A stretch of DNA of 64,000 nt from NCBI GenBank assembly GCA_964615375.1, contig CAZTOW010000045.1, positions 16,800 to 80,799 on the forward strand, given 5' to 3'. The stretch comes from CAZKWG01 sp964615375 (GTDB lineage: Bacteria > Myxococcota_A > UBA796 > CAZKWG01). This document shows positions 58,034 through 64,000 of the stretch, one piece after another (within the stretch, counting starts at the first letter, position 1; each line of letters opens with the position of its first letter). Under the pieces are notes generated by a model, which saw nothing but the letters and a program-made list of their open reading frames with translations, was not told the DNA's origin and did not search any database. The translations under genes and the position numbers were made by a program.

Positions 58034-59218
58034 TTACAAAGGAGTGCACACAATCTGCCCCTCCAGTCCCGTGGAGTCCGAGTAGTAGGTCTCATTGGAT
58101 CCGTAGTCTACCGCAAAGTCGATCGTGTCGCCTGGCTCCACGTCGACACTCGATGTGAGCGTCGCGGTGTCGCCGACGCTCCAAATCTCGTCGCTGAGGT
58201 AGCCTTCCCCTTCTGTGGTCAGGTAGTACACATAGACGTAGCTGGTGGTCACGTCGACAGCAGAGAATGTCGCCTCGAAGGTGCAGGAGGCTGCTTCATA
58301 GGCGGTCCAGCGGATTCGTGAATACTCGCCCTCAGGGCCGGGATGGAGGGAGACCGCGCCGTCGGCGGCTATCGAGACGGAGAGTGCTTCAGCCTTCGTT
58401 GGATCCCACCAACGAACCCCAGACTCCTCCGTGGCGATCTGGGAGTAGACCGACAAATCCGACCCATCCAGCTCACTCGACCAACCGAGCGTCCACGGCG
58501 GGTTCGGGTTGGCGCTTTCGGAGACCGCGTCGGCGATGGAGCACTCCTCCGCGCCAGTACAGTCCGAGTCCACGTTATCGCCGCAGACCTCTACCGCCCC
58601 CGGGTACACCCCCTCGTCGGCGTCGTCGCAGTCCGTGGCGTCGGTCACACCACCCTCCGGCGCCTCACAGGCCCGCTCCTCCCAGTCGGGGGCGCCGAAG
58701 CCGTCGCCGTCCGCGTCGGGGTGCCAGGCGGTGGGGCCGGTGACGCTGGCGTTCACGTCGTCGCAGTCGCCAGCCTCCGTGGCGTCGTAGCTCCCGGACG
58801 AGTCGCATGCCTCGATGAAGTCGTCATTATTGTTGCCGTAGCCGTCCCGATCGTAGTCCAGATACCAGGTTTTCAGGACGTCCTCATCCTCCGAGCCGTC
58901 GCAGTCGTCGTCGAGCTCGTTGCAGGTCTCGGTCGCTCCAGGGTACACGCCCGGGTCTTCGTCGTCGCAGTCCAGCGCGTTGGTGGACCATCCCGGCTCC
59001 AGCCCGCTGTCCAGGCAGCCTCCCTCCCCGGCCTCGGCGCTGCTCCCGTAGCCGTCGCCGTCCTGGTCGGGGTACAGCGTCGCGGTCTCGGCGCAGTCCA
59101 TGTCCGAGGTGTCGTCCGTGGGGCCAGGGTCCGTGTCGCCGCCCTCCGCCCCCTTCTGCTCGCGCCCATCGCAGCCCGTCAGCATCCCCAGGATCCCCAG
59201 CGTCCAGATCATCCTCAT
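58034..59218 (-). CDS. MopE-type metal-binding lipoprotein
   Basis: ATG 59218 has GGAGG nine bases upstream and opens a signal ending GMLTGC. The 394-residue protein carries a chain of MopE motifs: DQDGDGYGSS, NALDCDDEDPGVYPGATETC, ELDDDCDGSEDED, DYDRDGYGNNNDD, GDCDDVNAS, DADGDGFGAPD and VCGDNVDSDCTG. The last 150 residues form a beta-rich domain (CTFEATFSAVDVTTSYVYVY, GLEGQIVCTPL) without a name that I know. The protein is predicted to be exposed on the surface and to bind Ca2+ or Cu. It is divergent from the lectin gene at 59413, and the 194-base gap between them should hold both promoters. Confidence 0.8.
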   Translation of the reverse strand: MRMIWTLGILGMLTGCDGREQKGAEGGDTDPGPTDDTSDMDCAETATLYPDQDGDGYGSSAEAGEGGCLDSGLEPGWSTNALDCDDEDPGVYPGATETCNELDDDCDGSEDEDVLKTWYLDYDRDGYGNNNDDFIEACDSSGSYDATEAGDCDDVNASVTGPTAWHPDADGDGFGAPDWEERACEAPEGGVTDATDCDDADEGVYPGAVEVCGDNVDSDCTGAEECSIADAVSESANPNPPWTLGWSSELDGSDLSVYSQIATEESGVRWWDPTKAEALSVSIAADGAVSLHPGPEGEYSRIRWTAYEAASCTFEATFSAVDVTTSYVYVYYLTTEGEGYLSDEIWSVGDTATLTSSVDVEPGDTIDFAVDYGSNETYYSDSTGLEGQIVCTPL

Positions 59219-59412
59219 CGCCCACCTCCGGCCCACGCGGGCCCGCTCGGCGGCCGAGCATCGACCGCCGTCCCCCCACAACGCGGGGCCGCGAGCGCTT
59301 CACGAGATCCCTGCGCACGTTGATGGCCTCACGAATTCTTCGTGAACGCGACCACCGCTCCCGTTTCGGCTCGAGGGCGGGAGGCCGCGAGCTCCTCGCC
59401 CAGGAGGCACCC

Positions 59413-60375
59413 TTGAAGCGACTGATCCCTTGGACCCTCGGCTGCGCCCTCGGCCTCACCCTGAGCGGCTGCCCGGATCCCATCCTCCGCTGGCCGGACT
59501 CCGGCGACACCGCTCCACCCTGCGTCGAGACGCAGCCACACGATCCTGGCGTCGGGACGCTAGGCGCTCCGCAGACCTTCTACCTGGACTACGACGGGGA
59601 CGGCTACGGCGACGACGCTCGCGCCCTTCAGGCCTGGCAGGCGCCCAGCCCCTACGTCGGCGTCGGCGGAGACTGCCAGGACACCGTCCCACAGATCCAC
59701 CCTGGGGCGGAGGAGGTCTGCGACGGGGCCGACAACGACTGTGACGGTTCCGCAGACGACGAGGACCCCGAGGTGCTCGACCAGAGGACCTGGCACTGCG
59801 ACGGAGACGCCGACGGCTACGGTGACGCCGACTGGAGCGTCCTCGCCTGCGATCAGCCCGACGGCGCGGTCGAAGACGCCACGGACTGCGACGACGGGGA
59901 CGCCCAGGTCCACCCAGAGGCGGTGGAGCGCTGCGGCGACGGCGAAGACGACGACTGCGACGGCGAGGTGGACGAGGGCGCCGTCTGCGCGTGTCAGCCC
60001 GAGATCCGGGACGATCAGGCGTACTGGTTCTGCACGGACGCGCTCACCTGGACCGAGGCCGCGAGCTCCTGCGCCGCCAACGGCTACGGGCTGGTCGCGG
60101 TGCAGGATCAGGACGAGAACGACTGGCTCGCCGAGACCGCGCTCGAGCTCTCGCCCGAGGAGCAGTGGTTCATCTGCGCCGATGATCGGGTGACGGAGGG
60201 GGCCTGGATGTGCGATGCTGAGCCCGTCACCTACACCAACTTCGACGAGGGGGAACCAAATGGCGGGGCGTCAGAGAGCTGCGCCATCCTCATCCCCGAA
60301 TCCCCCTGGAGCGGCGCCTGGAACGACGGGACCTGCGATGTCCACGCACTCGGATACATCTGTGAGGATCGTTGA
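59413..60375 (+). CDS. MopE / C-type-lectin-like lipoprotein
   Basis: The start is TTG 59413: AGGAGG lies six bases upstream and the product then opens with the lipoprotein signal ending LTLSGC. The longer open frame from 59320 has no such site. The 320-residue protein has MopE motifs (DYDGDGYGDDA, CDGADNDCDG, GDADGYGDAD, CGDGEDDDCDG). A C-type-lectin-like domain follows (AYWFCTDALTWTEAASSCAA, YTNFDEGEPNGG, WNDGTCDVHALGYICED) with the GEPN and WND motifs that bind Ca2+ and sugar in true lectins. It probably acts in surface recognition. The same architecture is broken by a stop at 50373-51128. Confidence 0.85.
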   Translation: MKRLIPWTLGCALGLTLSGCPDPILRWPDSGDTAPPCVETQPHDPGVGTLGAPQTFYLDYDGDGYGDDARALQAWQAPSPYVGVGGDCQDTVPQIHPGAEEVCDGADNDCDGSADDEDPEVLDQRTWHCDGDADGYGDADWSVLACDQPDGAVEDATDCDDGDAQVHPEAVERCGDGEDDDCDGEVDEGAVCACQPEIRDDQAYWFCTDALTWTEAASSCAANGYGLVAVQDQDENDWLAETALELSPEEQWFICADDRVTEGAWMCDAEPVTYTNFDEGEPNGGASESCAILIPESPWSGAWNDGTCDVHALGYICEDR

Positions 60376-60415
60376 GAGACTCCACCCCTGCACGAGAACA
60401 CTCCTGGAGATGACG

Positions 60416-61756
60416 ATGATGATTGTTCAACGGACCCTCCCCTCTGTCGCCCTCCTGCTCCTCTCGACAGATGCGCTGGCCGCGCCCACGCCCTGGTACG
60501 CCGACGCCGACGCCGACGGCTACGGGAGCGAGCTGGTCCGCGTGAGCGAGGCGGGTCCGGCCGGAGCCACGGCCGCGCGTGGGGACTGCGACGACAGCGA
60601 CAGCGGCGTCCATCCCCGGGCTGTGGAGATCTGTGACGGCCTCGACAACGACTGTACGGACGGCCCGGACGACCACGGGGTCTGCCGCTGGAGCGGGACC
60701 ATCACCACCGGCGCGAGCTGGTCCACGGGGACCGCCGTCACGTCCCTGGGCGCCGTGGACCTGGACGACGACGGGGAGGACGAGGCCGTCATCGTCGGGC
60801 TCTCCCGCTACTGGGTCCACCGCGGGGCGGCGTGGCGTCTGGACGCCGCCGGGCTCAGCGCGCTGGTCCTGGGAGAGAGCCGGGGCGACGCCCTGGGCTA
60901 CCTCCCGGCGATCACCGTGGGAGGCCTCCTGCTGATCACCAGCGTGAACGCGGACTACTCTGGCATCGACAGCGGCGCCCTCTATACGGTTCTGGGCGGT
61001 ACACTGGGTTCGCCGGTCTACGGGAGCGGCGCCTCGGGCAGCACCTCCGACTACAACGGGACGCTGGCGGACGCGGGATCCGGGTCGGTGCTGGCCGGCT
61101 TCCCCAGCGCGGGTGGCGCGGACGACGGGGCCGCCTTCGTGGTCGGGCTGGACGCCACGCTGATCGGCGGGCAGGTGGACACCCTCGCCGACCTCTCGCT
61201 GTGGCCCGAGTCCACCGGCGAGAAGCTGGGGCGCCGCGTCGGCGCGATCGATCTGGACGGCGATCACGTCTCCGAGCTGCTGGTCGCGGACAGCGCCGTG
61301 ATCCACGTCGTGCCCGGCGGCCTCAGCGGGAGCGCCACCATCACGGACGTCGAGCTCGGCCAGCTCAGCTACACCGACGTGGACTGGATCGGCGCGGCCG
61401 ACGCCGACGGAGACCGGACGCTCGACCTCGCGATCCTCACCGACGGGACCCTCGTGGTGCTGGACCGCGCGGACGCCGTGGCCGGCTACGAGACCGCCTT
61501 CGCGACCCGTGCCGAGGTCCAGAGCGCCGCCTTCGGCGACCTGGACGGCGACAGCCTGGACGATCTGGTCTGGGCCGGCGCCGACGGCTCCCTGCTCCTG
61601 GCCTATGGCCCCTTCGACGGGGAGATCTCGGCCGACGCCACCGGCGACGCTACCGGTGTGGAGCACATTGCCCTCGCCGACATCGACCGCGACGGGATCC
61701 TGGACGTGGTCTACAGCACCAGCGCCGATGTCCTCGGCGTCCATTTCGGCGAGTGA
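60416..61756 (+). CDS. Exported FG-GAP protein with MopE motif
   Basis: I prefer ATG 60416, seven bases after GGAG, over ATG 60410. The signal peptide (MMIVQRTLPSVALLLLSTDA) has no lipobox Cys, so unlike its paralogue at 56406 the protein is probably secreted or periplasmic. A MopE segment (WYADADADGYGSE, GDCDDSDSGVHPRAVEICD, GLDNDCTDG) precedes FG-GAP-like units (DLDDDGEDEAVIVG, DLDGDHVSELLVA, DADGDRTLDLAILT, DLDGDSLDDLVWAG, DIDRDGILDVVYS). The shared block GDALGYLPAITVGGLLLITS ties it to 56406-57605. It begins about 40 bases after the lectin gene and may be cotranscribed with it. Confidence 0.8.
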   Translation: MMIVQRTLPSVALLLLSTDALAAPTPWYADADADGYGSELVRVSEAGPAGATAARGDCDDSDSGVHPRAVEICDGLDNDCTDGPDDHGVCRWSGTITTGASWSTGTAVTSLGAVDLDDDGEDEAVIVGLSRYWVHRGAAWRLDAAGLSALVLGESRGDALGYLPAITVGGLLLITSVNADYSGIDSGALYTVLGGTLGSPVYGSGASGSTSDYNGTLADAGSGSVLAGFPSAGGADDGAAFVVGLDATLIGGQVDTLADLSLWPESTGEKLGRRVGAIDLDGDHVSELLVADSAVIHVVPGGLSGSATITDVELGQLSYTDVDWIGAADADGDRTLDLAILTDGTLVVLDRADAVAGYETAFATRAEVQSAAFGDLDGDSLDDLVWAGADGSLLLAYGPFDGEISADATGDATGVEHIALADIDRDGILDVVYSTSADVLGVHFGE

Positions 61757-61854
61757 GCGCGGTTGCGCAGAATGTCTCGTGAAGCGGGGCGGGGCGCGCG
61801 TTGAGCGGGTGAGGCGACGGGAGATCAACCCAGCCCGCCGCCCGGGAGAGCCCC

Positions 61855-63792
61855 ATGCGACGCGCCTGTCTGATCCTGTTCACGCTGAGCGCTTGTGAGC
61901 CTGTTGGACCTGATGGGCCGGAGGAGAACGAGGACACCAGTGAGCGTGGAGAGGAGGAGCCCGAGCGCGCCGACACCGAGAGTGAGGGCCTCCAAGCCCA
62001 GATCGACGCGCTGACGGCCCAGCTCGCGGAGCATCAGGAGGACTGCGCGAGCGATGAGGAGCTGGGGGCGCTGCGGGAGGAGATGTCGGACAGGGACGAG
62101 GAGCTCAGCGCCAGCGTCGAGAGCCTGGGAGCCTCGATCGACGCCCTCGTCTTGGAGTTGGGAGCGCTCGAAGACAAGGTGGAGGCTGGCTTCGAGCAGA
62201 TCGCCGACTCACTGGATGGGCTGGATGCGCGGATTGACACACTCGAGACCGCCGTGGGGGATCTCACCGCGGCTGTAGCGAGTCTCGACGAAGAGCTCGC
62301 CGCGCTGAGCGCCTCCCTGGACGGCGCGCCCGAACTGCTGGCCAGCCTGGACACCCTGCTGGACTACGTCTCGGTCAGCGACGCGGGCGACGTCGTGTTC
62401 ACCGAGACCAACGTCTACATCCAGAGCGGCTCCGGCGCGACCGACGGAGACGTCAACGGCACGGGGAACCTGATCATCGGGTACGGCGAGCATGACGACT
62501 CGGATGAGCAGACGGGCTCCCACAACCTCGTCGTGGGCTCCGAGCACAGCTGGTCGAGCTACGGGGGCATCCTGGCGGGCCGGGACAACGCGGTGACCGA
62601 CGCCTACGCATCCATCGTGGGTGGATTCGGGCACATCGCGTCGGCGCCCTACGCTTCCGTGCTCGGCGGGCACCAGAGCACGGTCAGCGGGTCCTTCTCC
62701 ACGATCTGCGGCGCCTCGTCGAGCGAGGCCAGCGGCGACTACGCCACGGTCTCAGGCGGATACGAGAACACCGCCAGCGCCAGCTACAGCAGCGTGAGCG
62801 GGGGAGCGCTGAACGAGGCCGCGGGGACCTACGCCGCCGTGTCGGGGGGGATGTGGAACGACGCCTCTGGGGAAGGAGCCTCCGTCACAGGAGGAGTCTA
62901 CAACGAGGCGAGTTACGCGCACGCATCTGTTCTGGGTGGTGCGTACAACTACGCAAATGGGTACTACGGCGCGATCCTTGGGGGCAACTCGAACACCGCG
63001 AGCGGCGAGTACGCTACGATCTCTGGAGGGTTGAGGAACGGCGCGCCCAACTCCTACGCCAGTGTGGCAGGTGGTGAAGCGAACGTTGCGAGCGCCTACG
63101 CGGCCTCCGTGGCAGGAGGATATGGCAACTCAGCTTCGGGCGACTACTCGTCAATCGGCGGCGGTCACTCGAACACCAGCTCCGGGGCATACGCGTCGAT
63201 CCTCGGCGGACACGCCAACGAGGCCCCCGGCATGAAGTCCGTCGTGGCAGGCGGCTACAGCGGCTACGCTGGGGCCGAGTCCTCGGCGGTGTTGGGGGGG
63301 TACTTGAACGAGACCGAAGGCTATCTCGCCACGGTCAGTGGGGGCATGGAGAACCTCGCTGGGGGCACGGGCTCGGCCGTCAGCGGAGGCATCTACAACG
63401 TCGCCTCCACGGATGCCTCCTCCGTCTCTGGGGGGCACTCCAACCTGGCATCCGGCCCGTGGGCCAGCGTGTCCGGCGGCGGATCCAATGAGGCGAGCGG
63501 GCCCTACGGCTCGGTCTCGGGCGGGTCCGGGAACATCGCCTACCAGTACTACACGAGTGTGTCCGGCGGCTATGCCAATGGTGCGAGCAGCATCTGGTCT
63601 TCGGTCTCGGGAGGCTCGGGCAACGCGGCTTCAGGTAACTACGCCTCTGTCTGTGGCGGAAGAGGGAACAACGCCTCGGCCTCCTACACCGCTATCCTCG
63701 GCGGCCTGGACAACACCGCGTCGGCGGACTTCGCGACGGTCTACGGTGGGTATGCCTGGACCGAGAGTGAGTACATCGGGTATGGACCTTGA
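61855..63792 (+). CDS. Lipoprotein with coiled coil and YadA-head-like repeats
   Basis: The 645-residue protein has signal MRRACLILFTLSAC. An acidic linker leads to a coiled coil (about 45-165: EGLQAQIDALTAQLAEHQED, SVESLGASIDALVLELGALE). From about residue 228 to the end there are some 26 tandem 15-residue repeats of the type GGYENTASASYSSVS, GGNSNTASGEYATIS. Gly-Gly, Asn, Ala-Ser and Ser-Val-Ser recur, as in the left-handed beta-roll of trimeric adhesin heads. Here the order is reversed (lipid anchor and coil at the N-terminus, head at the C-terminus) and no C-terminal beta-barrel anchor is present. It is probably a trimeric surface stalk with adhesive head. It stands alone, about 100 bases after the FG-GAP gene. 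Confidence 0.8.
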   Translation: MRRACLILFTLSACEPVGPDGPEENEDTSERGEEEPERADTESEGLQAQIDALTAQLAEHQEDCASDEELGALREEMSDRDEELSASVESLGASIDALVLELGALEDKVEAGFEQIADSLDGLDARIDTLETAVGDLTAAVASLDEELAALSASLDGAPELLASLDTLLDYVSVSDAGDVVFTETNVYIQSGSGATDGDVNGTGNLIIGYGEHDDSDEQTGSHNLVVGSEHSWSSYGGILAGRDNAVTDAYASIVGGFGHIASAPYASVLGGHQSTVSGSFSTICGASSSEASGDYATVSGGYENTASASYSSVSGGALNEAAGTYAAVSGGMWNDASGEGASVTGGVYNEASYAHASVLGGAYNYANGYYGAILGGNSNTASGEYATISGGLRNGAPNSYASVAGGEANVASAYAASVAGGYGNSASGDYSSIGGGHSNTSSGAYASILGGHANEAPGMKSVVAGGYSGYAGAESSAVLGGYLNETEGYLATVSGGMENLAGGTGSAVSGGIYNVASTDASSVSGGHSNLASGPWASVSGGGSNEASGPYGSVSGGSGNIAYQYYTSVSGGYANGASSIWSSVSGGSGNAASGNYASVCGGRGNNASASYTAILGGLDNTASADFATVYGGYAWTESEYIGYGP

Positions 63793-64000
63793 GCAGGACG
63801 CCCGGGTCTTGCGCGATGATGGTGGATGGCGTGCCGCGCAGCTCCGCGACGACGGCACGCCGAGCGCTCCCGCACACCGAAGTGCGATGGGTGCGGCTCT
63901 TCTGCGTCGATGTGGTTGGTCGGATCAAGGGCGCTTGCCCAGCCCTCCTCCTCCCGCGTCAGCGGGGGGAGGTGCCGGCGAAGCCGGCGGAGGGGGGGGC
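63793..64000. other. Non-coding end of window with GC hairpin
   Basis: No gene is recognised. The last 60 bases contain CTCCTCCCGC and GCGGGGGGAGG as arms of a hairpin and a GCCGGCGAAGCCGGC stem, similar in style to the repeat at 57858 and probably the start of another repeat or terminator. Confidence 0.4.

Noticed and set aside
1..64000. tRNA, rRNA, riboswitch or origin of replication
   Set aside because: I scanned for CCA-ended cloverleaf sequences, conserved rRNA words and DnaA-box clusters by eye and saw none. A covariance-model search would settle this.

Overview
The window looks like a scaffold from a high-GC (about two-thirds G+C or more by eye) bacterium of the Myxococcota / former Deltaproteobacteria type. 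The reasons are many Ser/Thr kinases, a TIGR02147-type regulator, lipoproteins with MopE-like metal-binding motifs and FG-GAP propellers, Gly-Glu repeat linkers, and an unusual number of caspase-fold proteins. A run of exactly 100 N (45535-45634) and several single-base frame breaks suggest a metagenome or draft assembly. I cannot name a species. I see no rRNA, tRNA, CRISPR array or replication origin.

Layout. 1-1300: a frameshifted glycosyltransferase end, a small PD-(D/E)XK-like ORF and repeats. 1356-5639: a caspase-like/DUF4384 protein with two Ser/Thr kinases (one with a transmembrane helix, one with an FHA domain). 5661-8087: a lower-GC pair (lipoprotein plus intact caspase) bounded by two direct copies of a dispersed repeat, here called A. 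8136-11515: a three-gene set with c-type cytochrome-like lipoproteins. 11660-17713: a degenerate caspase/DUF4384 protein coupled to a Lon-like protease with a transmembrane helix, then a secreted protein, a TIGR02147 protein and a sigma-like factor with a small partner. 17737-24537: an operon of FG-GAP/MopE lipoproteins surrounding a membrane-anchored caspase. 24706-27888: a caspase pseudogene, two lipoproteins and gene relics. 28308-36460: an ABC1/UbiB-type kinase and an arsenic cluster (arsC, two arsA, arsD, arsR, DUF4336, DUF6151, and an MFS remnant).

36543-40083: repeat A, then a lower-GC, tightly packed operon yjbQ - TIR-like effector - dxr. 40215-41279: VOC and IS66 remnants. 41578-44704: a HTH/TPR membrane protein divergent from a TIR protein, around a perfect 14-bp palindrome. 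45156-48594: an EAD-CHAT-NB-ARC-TPR conflict protein, broken by a 7-C run and by the assembly gap. 48998-57605: a hypothetical gene, a broken lectin, and an operon of a Cys-motif membrane protein, a caspase fused to FG-GAP/ASPIC repeats, and an FG-GAP lipoprotein. 58034-63792: MopE/lectin/FG-GAP lipoproteins and a lipoprotein with about 26 YadA-head-like repeats.

Main theme. Caspase-fold proteins (three intact, two that have lost catalytic residues, one pseudogene, plus one CHAT) sit next to, or are fused to, integrin-like FG-GAP propeller lipoproteins, DUF4384 domains, kinases and a Lon-like protease. The likely reading, by inference, is a set of envelope-associated sensing and proteolysis modules. 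The other standouts are the yjbQ-TIR-dxr operon, the CHAT-STAND gene, and the A-repeat family placed 3' of minus-strand genes.
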